From NCBI GenBank assembly GCA_900544385.1, contig UQVD01000058.1:1-12061 (forward strand): a stretch of DNA of 12,061 bases. The letters run 5' to 3'. The notes beneath the pieces were generated by a model. The model made no database searches. It was not told where the DNA came from and saw only the letters and a program-made list of their open reading frames with translations. Numbering within the stretch: position 1 is the first letter of the stretch; each line of letters begins with the position of its first letter. Below, piece by piece: positions 1 to 6,289 of the stretch. Source of the stretch: an uncultured Collinsella sp. (lineage in GTDB: Bacteria > Actinomycetota > Coriobacteriia > Coriobacteriales > Coriobacteriaceae). The translations under genes were made by a program, and so were the position numbers.

Positions 1-29
1 GTGGGCTCGGAGATGTGTATAAGAGACAG
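1..29 (+). other. Nextera/Tn5 sequencing adapter remnant (artefact)
   Basis: Bases 11-29 are exactly the 19-bp Tn5 mosaic end AGATGTGTATAAGAGACAG. Bases 1-10, GTGGGCTCGG, are the adjoining tail of the Illumina Nextera read-2 adapter. Together they match that adapter without a mismatch, lacking only its first five bases. This is library sequence left on a contig end, not biology. It reads in frame into the next gene and gives a false N-terminus containing MCIRDR, a string I recall as a known adapter contaminant of protein databases. Genomic sequence starts at base 30. Confidence 0.98.
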
Positions 30-30
30 G

Positions 31-1854
31 GACGGATTCAACGCTCGAGTGAGCGCGCATGGCTTTAACGATGATGAGTTCGCGCGCGGTTGTGCCGTGG
101 CCCATGCCCATGGCGTGCGTGTGTACGTGACGCTCAACGTATTCGTGTTCGATGATGAGCTTGCCGACGCCGTGGCGTTGGGGGCGCATGCGCACGCGTT
201 GGGTGCCGATGCGTTGATTGTGGCCGATGCCGGGCTGGCTTGCGCGCTACGTGCGGCGATTTCGGGGGTCCAGATTCACCTGTCCACTCAGGCGGGCGCT
301 CATAGCGAGGGTGCCGTGCAGTTGGCTGCCAAGGAGTTGGGCGTTGAGCGCGTGACGACTGCGCGCGAGCTGAGCGTTGCAGAGATTGAGACGCTTTGCG
401 CTACTGGCGTGCCCATCGAGGTGTTCTGTCACGGCGCTATTTGCATTGGATACTCGGGTGCGTGCGGGTTCTCTGCCCTTCGACGTGGCCGCTCTGCGAT
501 GCGCGGCGACTGCACGCAACCGTGCCGTCTATCCTATGACTTGGTGGACGAGGCGGGGCAGAGTGTTGTCGCTGTCGAAGGGGATCGCCTGCTTTGTCCG
601 CGTGACTATCTGGGCATCGCGCATCTGCCCGAGCTTGTTGCCGCCGGCGTGGCATCGCTCAAGATCGAGGGCCGCATGAAGAATCCCGACTACGTCTTTA
701 ACGTGGTGAGGGTGTGGCGTCGGGCGCTCGATATGCTGCGCGACGGCACATGGGATGCCGATGCGGTGCCGGCGCTTGAGCGCGAGCTGGGAAGGTCGTT
801 CAACCGCGGCTTTACCGATGCGTATCTGCGGGGTCGTTCGGGCGCCGAGCTCATGAGCTTTGAGCGCGCGATCAACCAGGGTGTGCGCGTGGGCCACTTG
901 GAGGCGGTGGGTCACGAAGAGGTGACGGTTGAGCTTGATGCCGCCGTGGCGGCGGGCGATACGCTCGAGATCCGATTTTACCCGGGTGCCGACGCGCGTC
1001 CCGATGTGCCCAAGCGCTGGCCACAGGTGCCTTGCCCCGTGGATGCCGCTGCGGGAGAGCGCATCGTCGTGCATTGCAAACGCAAGGTGGACGCGGGCTG
1101 CGAGGTCTATCTGATTCGCAGTGCCGGCGTGCTGGGGCAGACGGCAACGGTGTTGGAGCGCATGCGGGTCGAGGCAGATGCAGTCGCGCCTGCTGAGCAG
1201 TCCGTTGAGGTGCTGCCGTTTGAGGGCGTTCTGGCAGATGGCGATGTACCGACGGAGTTGGCGGGACCGGCGGAGCCGGCAAAGCATGAGGCTTTTGCTC
1301 GTATGGTCTTTGCCTGGGAGCTGATGGATTTGGATCCGCGCGATGAGTGGGATCTGTCCGATGCGACGGTGGTGCTCGACGAAGTGTGCCGTGCAGGCGA
1401 CGCCGAGCGGACTCGAGCGCTTATGCAACGTGCCGGGCGCGTCGTCTGCCGCAATCTGGGACAGGTGGCGATGGCCCGCGAGCTGGGCACGACGTTTGAC
1501 GTGGCGGCGCCGGTGTTCTGCGCCAATCGGGCCACGCTTGCCTGGCTGCGCGGGCTTGGCGCGAGGTGGGTATACTTGCCTGCCGAGTTGCTCAGCAATG
1601 ACAGGGAGCGTATCGCCGAGCTGGCTGCTGAACCCGGCGTCTTGGGTCCGGTCGACGCCGACCGTCCCGAGCTCATGGTGTGCGAGCACTGCCTGCTGAC
1701 CGCCGAGGGCGTTTGCGCCACCGATGCGACGGGGCGGGTCCGTTGCCGCGACTGCTTGCGTCGTCGGCAGATACGCTATCTGGTCGAGCGTGACGGTACG
1801 CGTCTGCCAGTTGCCATCGACGCATGCGGCAGGACGAGGATTTTCCTGTCGTAG
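31..1854 (+). CDS. U32-family protein (Fe-S RNA-hydroxylase type, 'peptidase U32'), 5'-truncated
   Basis: The gene is cut at the contig edge; roughly 35 N-terminal residues (usually ELLAPAG...AGADAVYLG) appear to be missing, and the apparent first ten residues are adapter. Numbering codons from base 1, the U32 signature runs E140-V-F-C-H-G-A-I-C148 ... S-G-A-C155, followed by R-G-D-C171 and C175. The LKIEGRMKNPDYV block follows near residue 220. C148, C155 and C171, perhaps with C199, fit the Fe-S cysteines of U32 proteins. Residues about 290-400 look like a beta-rich domain. The C-terminus carries a further cysteine cluster (C561, C564, C572, C582, C585) before YLVERDGTRLPV. Characterised U32 proteins hydroxylate RNA or ubiquinone (RlhA on 23S rRNA, TrhP on tRNA, UbiU/UbiV) rather than cleave peptides. 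The length of about 640 residues is closest to RlhA-type proteins, but the substrate cannot be read from the sequence. The stop is TAG and no terminator is visible before tyrS. Confidence 0.9.
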   Translation, partial: DGFNARVSAHGFNDDEFARGCAVAHAHGVRVYVTLNVFVFDDELADAVALGAHAHALGADALIVADAGLACALRAAISGVQIHLSTQAGAHSEGAVQLAAKELGVERVTTARELSVAEIETLCATGVPIEVFCHGAICIGYSGACGFSALRRGRSAMRGDCTQPCRLSYDLVDEAGQSVVAVEGDRLLCPRDYLGIAHLPELVAAGVASLKIEGRMKNPDYVFNVVRVWRRALDMLRDGTWDADAVPALERELGRSFNRGFTDAYLRGRSGAELMSFERAINQGVRVGHLEAVGHEEVTVELDAAVAAGDTLEIRFYPGADARPDVPKRWPQVPCPVDAAAGERIVVHCKRKVDAGCEVYLIRSAGVLGQTATVLERMRVEADAVAPAEQSVEVLPFEGVLADGDVPTELAGPAEPAKHEAFARMVFAWELMDLDPRDEWDLSDATVVLDEVCRAGDAERTRALMQRAGRVVCRNLGQVAMARELGTTFDVAAPVFCANRATLAWLRGLGARWVYLPAELLSNDRERIAELAAEPGVLGPVDADRPELMVCEHCLLTAEGVCATDATGRVRCRDCLRRRQIRYLVERDGTRLPVAIDACGRTRIFLS

Positions 1855-1873
1855 ATGCTGCGTCGCGTCAGTT

Positions 1874-1882
1874 TGTTATCAT
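1874..1882 (+). promoter_or_regulatory. Probable extended -10 promoter for tyrS
   Basis: TGTTATCAT matches an extended -10 (TG-N-TATAAT type), with TATCAT at 1877-1882. No convincing -35 lies 16-18 bases upstream, which is tolerable for an extended -10. The implied start is near 1889, giving a leader of about 60 bases. The rpmE promoter in this window has the same form (TGGTACCAT), which mildly supports the call. Confidence 0.5.
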
Positions 1883-1902
1883 AAGAGAGTTTATGGACTT
1901 CC

Positions 1903-1929
1903 AGCACCGCCGTTTTCGGCGAGGGTGCT
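1903..1929 (+). promoter_or_regulatory. Leader hairpin just upstream of the tyrS ribosome-binding site
   Basis: AGCACC (1903-1908) pairs with GGTGCT (1924-1929), continued by GCCG (1909-1912) with CGGC (1917-1920) around a TTTT loop. A three-base GAG bulge sits on the 3' side. It ends six bases before the Shine-Dalgarno AAAAGGAGG (1935-1943). No T-run follows, so it is not an intrinsic terminator. It could tune ribosome access or mRNA stability. The leader is far too short for a T-box. Confidence 0.45.
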
Positions 1930-1950
1930 ATAGCAAAAGGAGGATACCCA

Positions 1951-3162
1951 ATGCTGTCTGTTGACGAGCAAATGCGTATCATCACCTCGGGCGCCGCGCA
2001 GATCGTTCCCGAGGCCGACCTTCGCAAGAAGCTTGAGAAGGGCGAGCCCCTCAACATCAAGCTCGGCGTCGATCCCACCAGCCCCGACCTGCACCTGGGC
2101 CACGCCGTGCCGCTGCGCAAGATGCGTCAGTTCCAGGACCTGGGCCACAACGTCACCCTCATCATCGGCAACGGTACCGCGTTGATTGGCGACCCTTCGG
2201 GCAAGAATTCCACCCGTCCGCAGCTTTCGCAGGAGCAGATCGAGGCCAATGCCGAGACCTACGTGAGCCAGGCCATGAAGATCCTGGATCCCGAGAAGAC
2301 CACCATCGTGCACAACGGTGACTGGATCTTGTCGATGGATCTGGCTGGTCTGCTGCAGGTGTGCTCCAAGTTCACCGTCGCCCGTATTCTTGAGCGCGAC
2401 GACTTTACCAAGCGCTACCAGTCTCAGACGCCGATCGCCCTGCATGAGTTCCTGTATCCCGTGATGCAGGCTTTCGACTCCGTGCAGATCAAGGCCGACG
2501 TGGAGATGGGCGGCACCGACCAGCTCTTCAACCTGCTCGCCGGCCGTGAGCTCATGGAGAAGATGGGCATGGAGCCCCAGATTGCGCTCACCATGCCGCT
2601 GCTCGAGGGTACCGATGGCGTCCGTAAGATGTCCAAGTCCTACGGTAACTACATCGGCCTGACCGACGCGCCCAAGGATATGTTCGGCAAGACCATGTCC
2701 ATCCCCGACGAGATGATCGGCAAGTACTACCGCCTTGCGAGCTCGCTCACCCCGGCCGAGGTCGACAAGATCGATGCTGCTCTGGCCGACGGCTCTGCCG
2801 ATCCCTATGAGCTTAAGCGCGCTCTGGGCCGCGACCTGTGCGACACCTACCACGGCGCCGGTGCCGGCGACGAGGCTCAGGCCGAGTTCGACCGCGTGTT
2901 CAAGGAGGGCCAGCTCGCCGACTTCCCCGAGAAGCATGTTGAGCTGACTGTTAACGACGAGGGCCAAATCTACCTCGCCGGTCTGCTTAAGGACCTGGGC
3001 CTTTCGGCCAGCGCCGGCCAGGCCCGTCGCGACATCGACGGCGGCGGCGTCAAGATCAACGGCAAGGCCGTGGCTCCCAAGAGCTACAACATCGACCCCA
3101 GCGCCCTCAAGCTGGGCGACACCCTCTCCGTGGGCAAGCGCAAGGGCTTTAAGTTGATCTAA
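1951..3162 (+). CDS. tyrS: Tyrosyl-tRNA synthetase (KMSKS-type)
   Basis: This cytoplasmic class I aminoacyl-tRNA synthetase activates tyrosine with ATP and charges tRNA-Tyr. At 403 aa it has the normal length. The class I HIGH motif appears as H48-L-G-H51 after DPTSPDL. A G187-G-T-D-Q191 block typical of the tyrosine/tRNA region follows, and the ATP-binding KMSKS loop is intact at K226-M-S-K-S230. Residues about 340-403 form a C-terminal S4 RNA-binding domain (ARRDIDGGGVKINGK). The HLGH/KMSKS combination places it in the TyrZ-like branch rather than the E. coli-like branch with KFGKT. The ATG at 1951 is fixed by AAAAGGAGG seven bases upstream. Codon use is strongly biased, as expected of a highly expressed gene. 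It is probably transcribed from its own promoter and ends at a strong terminator 28 bases after the stop. Confidence 0.98.
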   Translation: MLSVDEQMRIITSGAAQIVPEADLRKKLEKGEPLNIKLGVDPTSPDLHLGHAVPLRKMRQFQDLGHNVTLIIGNGTALIGDPSGKNSTRPQLSQEQIEANAETYVSQAMKILDPEKTTIVHNGDWILSMDLAGLLQVCSKFTVARILERDDFTKRYQSQTPIALHEFLYPVMQAFDSVQIKADVEMGGTDQLFNLLAGRELMEKMGMEPQIALTMPLLEGTDGVRKMSKSYGNYIGLTDAPKDMFGKTMSIPDEMIGKYYRLASSLTPAEVDKIDAALADGSADPYELKRALGRDLCDTYHGAGAGDEAQAEFDRVFKEGQLADFPEKHVELTVNDEGQIYLAGLLKDLGLSASAGQARRDIDGGGVKINGKAVAPKSYNIDPSALKLGDTLSVGKRKGFKLI

Positions 3163-3189
3163 CGGGCAAGTTGACCTCACAAGTGCAAC

Positions 3190-3225
3190 AAGGCCGCAGC
3201 CGGGATTCCCGACTGCGGCCTTTTT
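3190..3225 (+). terminator. Intrinsic terminator of tyrS
   Basis: GGCCGCAG (3192-3199) pairs with CTGCGGCC (3213-3220). An inner CGGG/CCCG pairing surrounds an ATT loop, with one C-A mismatch between the two stems. An outer A-T pair closes the hairpin and T5 (3221-3225) follows. This is a canonical rho-independent terminator. Confidence 0.93.
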
Positions 3226-3227
3226 AG

Positions 3228-3314
3228 ATGATCCCTTGGGGACGGAGGAAAACGGATCACCGAGGGGGTCGGTTTGGCCCGGTGATCCGTTTTCCTCCGT
3301 CCCCAAGGGATCAT
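3228..3314. repeat. Perfect long palindrome 1 (35-bp arms, 17-base loop)
   Basis: Bases 3228-3262 are the exact reverse complement of 3280-3314, with no mismatch in 35 pairs. The loop is 3263-3279. The pairing can extend outward by a G-T and an A-T pair to 3226/3316. The arms contain CTTGGGGACGG and its complement. The element starts two bases after the T-run of the tyrS terminator. Neither end is followed by a U-tract in the outgoing direction, so it is not itself a standard terminator. It contains no credible gene: the reading frame through it into adeC is accidental. It resembles palindromes 2 and 3 in placement and core and is probably a dispersed repeat unit. Confidence 0.9.
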
Positions 3315-3366
3315 TTGGCAGTGCCGTTAAGCGGAAGGGGTGTTATCGGCGGCCTCCTTTTGGGCA

Positions 3367-3372
3367 TACAAT
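3367..3372 (+). promoter_or_regulatory. Candidate -10 promoter element for adeC
   Basis: TACAAT is a five-of-six match to the -10 consensus. The -35 position (about 3343-3349, TTATCGG) is weak. Transcription would begin near 3379-3380, a few bases before the hairpin at 3385, leaving a leader of about 60 bases. No purine riboswitch fits in that length. Confidence 0.45.
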
Positions 3373-3384
3373 GGCTATTGGTTT

Positions 3385-3420
3385 GCTGCGGTGAAGGCCT
3401 GTCCGCTCCGCAGCTTTTTT
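3385..3420 (+). promoter_or_regulatory. Terminator-like hairpin (possible attenuator) in the adeC leader
   Basis: GCTGCGG (3385-3391) pairs perfectly with CCGCAGC (3408-3414) around a 16-base loop, and T6 (3415-3420) follows directly. This has the form of an intrinsic terminator, but it lies between the likely adeC promoter and the adeC start at 3441. It could be a conditional attenuator, or it could stop transcription arriving from upstream. No alternative antiterminator pairing was obvious by eye. Confidence 0.55.
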
Positions 3421-3440
3421 CTACGGTTAAAGGAGTATGT

Positions 3441-5261
3441 ATGTCCGTTGAGGTCATGAGATCTGTGATCGAGGCCGCCGAGGGTCGTGTGCCCGTTGAC
3501 ACGCTGTTTGCCAACGCACAGATTGTCGATGTGTACGGCCAGCGCGTGGCGCCCGGTAGCGTTGCCGTCAAGGATGGCGTGATCGTCGGTGTGCTCTACG
3601 ATGGTCGCGACGATGCCGCCGGTACGTATGAGGCTGCCGAGGTCATCGATTGCCAGGGTCGCTATCTTGCCCCCGGTTTTATTGACGGACACTTGCATAT
3701 CGAGTCTTCGAACATCCGCCCTGCCGAGTATGCGCGCATGGCGGCGACGCGCGGTACCACCACTGCCATTGCCGACAGCCACGAGATCGCCAACGTTTCC
3801 GGCCTGGACGGCCTGCGCTTTATGATCGAGGACGGCCGTCGCGCGCCCATTTCCATCAAGTACATGATGCCCTCGTGCGTGCCCGCGCTGCCCGATGAGC
3901 AAGCAGGCGCTGTGATTACCGCCGCTGACATGCAGGCGTTTTTTGCCGAGCATCCGGGCGATGTCTTTGGCCTGGGCGAGATGATGAACCTGCCGGGCGT
4001 CTTTATGGCCGATCCCGAGACCTGCGCTCGAATCGACGCTGCCAACCAGACGCCGTCCAAGCAGGTTGACGGTCACGCGCCGCTCGTTGCCGGCAAGGAC
4101 CTCAACGCCTATGCCGCAGCAGGTATTATCGCTGACCATGAGTCGACGATTCCCGAGGAGGCACTCGACAAGCTGTCTCGCGGCATGTATGTGATGCTGC
4201 GCGAGGGTACGTGCAGCCATGACCTGGCCAACCTGTCGCCGATGCTGCTGGAGAATCCTGCCCGTGCCCGCCGTTGCTGCTTTGCGACCGACGACCGCGC
4301 TCCTTCCGATGCGCTTGCGTCCGGCATGATCGACAACGCCTGCCGCGTGGCGATTGAGGCCGGTATCGACCCGGTGGTCGCTATCTCCATGGCGTCCCTT
4401 TCCACGGCTGAGGCGTTTGGCCTGGATCACGGCTGCCGCGACCCGCACGAACTGCGTGGCGCCATCGCCCCGGGCAAGCGTGCCGACCTGCTGGTGCTCA
4501 ATGACCTGACGTTTGCCACGGCTCCGCATCGCGTATATGCCGCCGGTGCTCTGGTGGCGCAGGACGGCACCTTTGTGGGCGAGATCGCACCCGAGATGGC
4601 CGAGGTCGCAGCCCTTGCCGACGAGCTGCGCGCGTCCGTTAAGCTGCCGAAGCTTTCGCTCGACGTATTCGACTATGCCTTTAAGCCGGGCGAGGCCGTG
4701 ATTGACGTGGTGCCGGGTAAGGCCATCACGGGTATGGCTCGCCCCGAGAGCGCCGAGGGCCTGCGTCGCATTATGCTGATCGAGCGCCACGGCCGCGGTG
4801 TGTCGCTGCAGGCCGAGGGCGCCGACGGTGATGGTCCTGCGGGCCTGGGCCTTGTCGGCAAGCATATCGGTCGCGGCTGGGTGCGTGGCTTCACCATCAC
4901 CGGTGGCGCCATTGCCTCCACGATCGGCCACGACTCGCACAACGTGTGCGTCGTGGGTGATAACGCTGCCGATATGATGGCGGCTGTTGAGGCTGTGGGC
5001 CAGGGTGGTCACGTGCTGGTGCGCAACGGCGAGGTCGTGGCGCGCATTCCGCTGGCGCTCGGCGGTCTGATGAGCGAAGGCACGGCCGAGGACGTTGCCG
5101 CGCAGCACGACGACTTTATGGTCAAGGCGCGCGCCATGGGTATTGAGCCGCCGCTCGACCCCATCATGGGCATCATCTTCCTGCCCCTGCCGGTCATCCC
5201 GACGCTCCGCATTCGCCCCGAGGGCATGTTCGACGTCACAACCTTCACCTACGCCGACTAG
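3441..5261 (+). CDS. adeC: Adenine deaminase (Ade/AdeC family)
   Basis: The enzyme deaminates adenine to hypoxanthine and ammonia in purine salvage, in the cytoplasm. The protein is 606 aa, close to the 577-590 aa usual for AdeC/YicP. Amidohydrolase motifs are complete: H84-L-H86-IESS metal-binding motif, H114-E-I-A-N, G179-E180-M-M-N, D210-G-H212-A-P, D232-H233-E and A282-T-D284-D285. The C-terminal third is the adenine-deaminase-specific domain, containing the conserved GGAIASTIGHDSHN stretch. The reading frame stays open back to 3228 through palindrome 1, but that extension is unlike the family and lacks a ribosome site. The ATG at 3441 follows AAAGGAG (3429-3435) by five bases and gives the normal N-terminus. 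The gene is monocistronic and convergent with the HAD gene. Expression may be modulated by the terminator-like leader hairpin. Confidence 0.97.
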   Translation: MSVEVMRSVIEAAEGRVPVDTLFANAQIVDVYGQRVAPGSVAVKDGVIVGVLYDGRDDAAGTYEAAEVIDCQGRYLAPGFIDGHLHIESSNIRPAEYARMAATRGTTTAIADSHEIANVSGLDGLRFMIEDGRRAPISIKYMMPSCVPALPDEQAGAVITAADMQAFFAEHPGDVFGLGEMMNLPGVFMADPETCARIDAANQTPSKQVDGHAPLVAGKDLNAYAAAGIIADHESTIPEEALDKLSRGMYVMLREGTCSHDLANLSPMLLENPARARRCCFATDDRAPSDALASGMIDNACRVAIEAGIDPVVAISMASLSTAEAFGLDHGCRDPHELRGAIAPGKRADLLVLNDLTFATAPHRVYAAGALVAQDGTFVGEIAPEMAEVAALADELRASVKLPKLSLDVFDYAFKPGEAVIDVVPGKAITGMARPESAEGLRRIMLIERHGRGVSLQAEGADGDGPAGLGLVGKHIGRGWVRGFTITGGAIASTIGHDSHNVCVVGDNAADMMAAVEAVGQGGHVLVRNGEVVARIPLALGGLMSEGTAEDVAAQHDDFMVKARAMGIEPPLDPIMGIIFLPLPVIPTLRIRPEGMFDVTTFTYAD

Positions 5262-5281
5262 TCATTAGGCGTTCCTTTTTT
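5251..5281 (+). terminator. Possible weak terminator of adeC overlapping its stop codon
   Basis: ACGCC (5251-5255) pairs with GGCGT (5268-5272) around a 12-base loop holding the TAG stop. TTCC+T6 follows (to 5281). Five pairs and a large loop make a weak hairpin, but the T-run is good and no better structure lies nearby. Confidence 0.45.
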
Positions 5282-5282
5282 G

Positions 5283-5350
5283 CCCGGCACTTGGGGACGG
5301 TCCTTGCGACGCTCCGTGAAGACTGTCCCCAAATTAGCTACCCTGCCGGG
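5283..5350. repeat. Nested palindrome 2 (GGGGAC core) between adeC and the HAD gene
   Basis: The outer arms are CCCGGCA (5283-5289) and TGCCGGG (5344-5350). Inside them, TTGGGGACGGTC (5291-5302) pairs with GACTGTCCCCAA (5321-5332) over 12 positions with one G-T wobble. The left inner arm shares CTTGGGGACGG with palindrome 1. The unit begins one base after the T6 run that ends the possible adeC terminator. On the minus strand an A-run rather than a T-run follows the structure, so it is not a canonical terminator for the convergent HAD gene. Confidence 0.75.
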
Positions 5351-5359
5351 TTGCTACTG

Positions 5360-6202
5360 CTAGGCGAGGGCGGCCATGATGGTGCGGGCGACGCCGTCGT
5401 GGTCGTTGTCGTATTCGGTGATGGCGTCGGCGGCCTCGCGGTCCTCGAGCTCGCCGTTGATCATGGCCATGCCGTGGCCCGCTGCCTGCAGCATGGGGAT
5501 GTCGTTGATGTTGTCGCCGAACGCCCAAGCGTCGGCGAGGCGCTCGCCCAGGTGCTCGCATAGCCACGTGAGGGCCGTTCCCTTGGTGGCGCCCTCGCCC
5601 ATGACCTCGATATTCATGGCGTATGAACGCGTGACCTCAATGCCTTCGAGCGTGTCGAGCTCCGCCGCGATGGCATCGCGATCGGCCGGGTCGTGCCAGT
5701 ACATGGCGATGCGTTCGAGCGTCTCGACCTCGTCGATCTTGCTGTCGATATCCATGTCGATCGGTGTCCGTGTGCGCTTGAGCGAAGCCGCGATGTGGGG
5801 GTCGCCGCCGCAGAATTCGTCTAGGCGCGTGTAGAGCGAGCGGGGGAGGAAGCACTGCCCATCCGCGAAGATATCGAAGGTCACGTCATGGCCGGCGGCA
5901 ATGCTATGGACGCGGTGGGCGATGGCGCGGTCGAGCGGTCGGCTCAAAATGCGCGTAGCACGTGAAGTATCGGTGGGCGTACCATCGTCGAGCTGCCAGA
6001 CGCTGGCACCGTTGGCGCAGACCGCGTAGTGTACGGCGGGGTGGGCGAGGACGGGCTCAAAGATGCCCGACAGCGGGCGCCCCGTGCAGGGCACAAATTC
6101 AATACCGCGGCGCGCAAGCTCGTCGAGCATCGCCCAGGTGGCGTCGCTCATCTGCTTATCACTCGTCAACAGCGTTCCATCCATATCGGAAAACACAATC
6201 AT
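5360..6202 (-). CDS. Cof-type HAD-IIB phosphatase
   Basis: This is a 280-aa haloacid-dehalogenase superfamily hydrolase of the Cof/YidA type, which usually removes phosphate from sugar phosphates, nucleotides or cofactors. Motif I is D6-M-D8-G-T10, with the nucleophile D6 and acid/base D8. Motif II is in PCTGRP (T40). Motif III is K207 in GATKGTAL, and motif IV is G-D230-N-I-N-D234-IPML, the Mg-binding acids. The region between T40 and K207 is the C2-type cap that sets substrate choice, so the substrate cannot be inferred. The ATG at 6202 is preceded by AGAAAGGG about nine bases upstream. The gene starts only about 25 bases past the gltA terminator T-run. It is therefore either served by readthrough or by a promoter I could not place; TTTATACC in that gap is a weak -10. 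It converges with adeC. Confidence 0.93.
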   Translation of the reverse strand: MIVFSDMDGTLLTSDKQMSDATWAMLDELARRGIEFVPCTGRPLSGIFEPVLAHPAVHYAVCANGASVWQLDDGTPTDTSRATRILSRPLDRAIAHRVHSIAAGHDVTFDIFADGQCFLPRSLYTRLDEFCGGDPHIAASLKRTRTPIDMDIDSKIDEVETLERIAMYWHDPADRDAIAAELDTLEGIEVTRSYAMNIEVMGEGATKGTALTWLCEHLGERLADAWAFGDNINDIPMLQAAGHGMAMINGELEDREAADAITEYDNDHDGVARTIMAALA

Positions 6203-6225
6203 TTGATGCAGCCCTTTCTGCTGGT

Positions 6226-6266
6226 ATAAAAAGCGTGGCCGAGGGCGGTGATGCCCTGGCCACGCT
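6226..6266 (-). terminator. Intrinsic terminator of gltA
   Basis: Read on the minus strand, GCGTGGCC (6258-6265) pairs with GGCCACGC (6233-6240). An inner AGGGC/GCCCT stem encloses a six-base loop, with one bulged base. TTTTTATA follows at 6232-6225. This is a strong rho-independent terminator 24 bases after the gltA stop and 23 bases before the HAD start. Confidence 0.92.
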
Positions 6267-6289
6267 CGAGTTCTATAACGGTCCGCGTC

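Noticed and set aside
1855..1950. T-box riboswitch upstream of tyrS
   Set aside because: Fewer than 100 bases are available and there is no T-box sequence, specifier loop or terminator before the start.
1891..3306. Minus-strand open frame of 471 codons opposite tyrS
   Set aside because: It is antisense to an unambiguous tyrS; long antisense frames are expected from the strong third-position G/C bias. It resembles no family and is rich in Leu/Val/Gly/His as shadow frames are.
3228..3314. Palindrome 1 as a CRISPR repeat or attachment site
   Set aside because: There is one inverted pair with no direct repeats or spacers, and no integrase, cas gene or tRNA nearby.
3371..3394. Seven-codon leader peptide (MAIGLLR) upstream of adeC
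   Set aside because: Its ATG overlaps the likely -10, so it would not be on the transcript. It has no ribosome site and no run of regulatory codons.
3228..3440. N-terminal extension of adeC starting in palindrome 1
   Set aside because: The frame is open but crosses the palindrome, the probable promoter and the terminator-like hairpin, and lacks a ribosome site. The start at 3441 has AAAGGAG and gives the normal family length.
3375..5108. Minus-strand open frame of 577 codons opposite adeC
   Set aside because: Shadow of the adeC coding strand, with His/Arg/Gly-rich composition and no recognisable domain or ribosome site.
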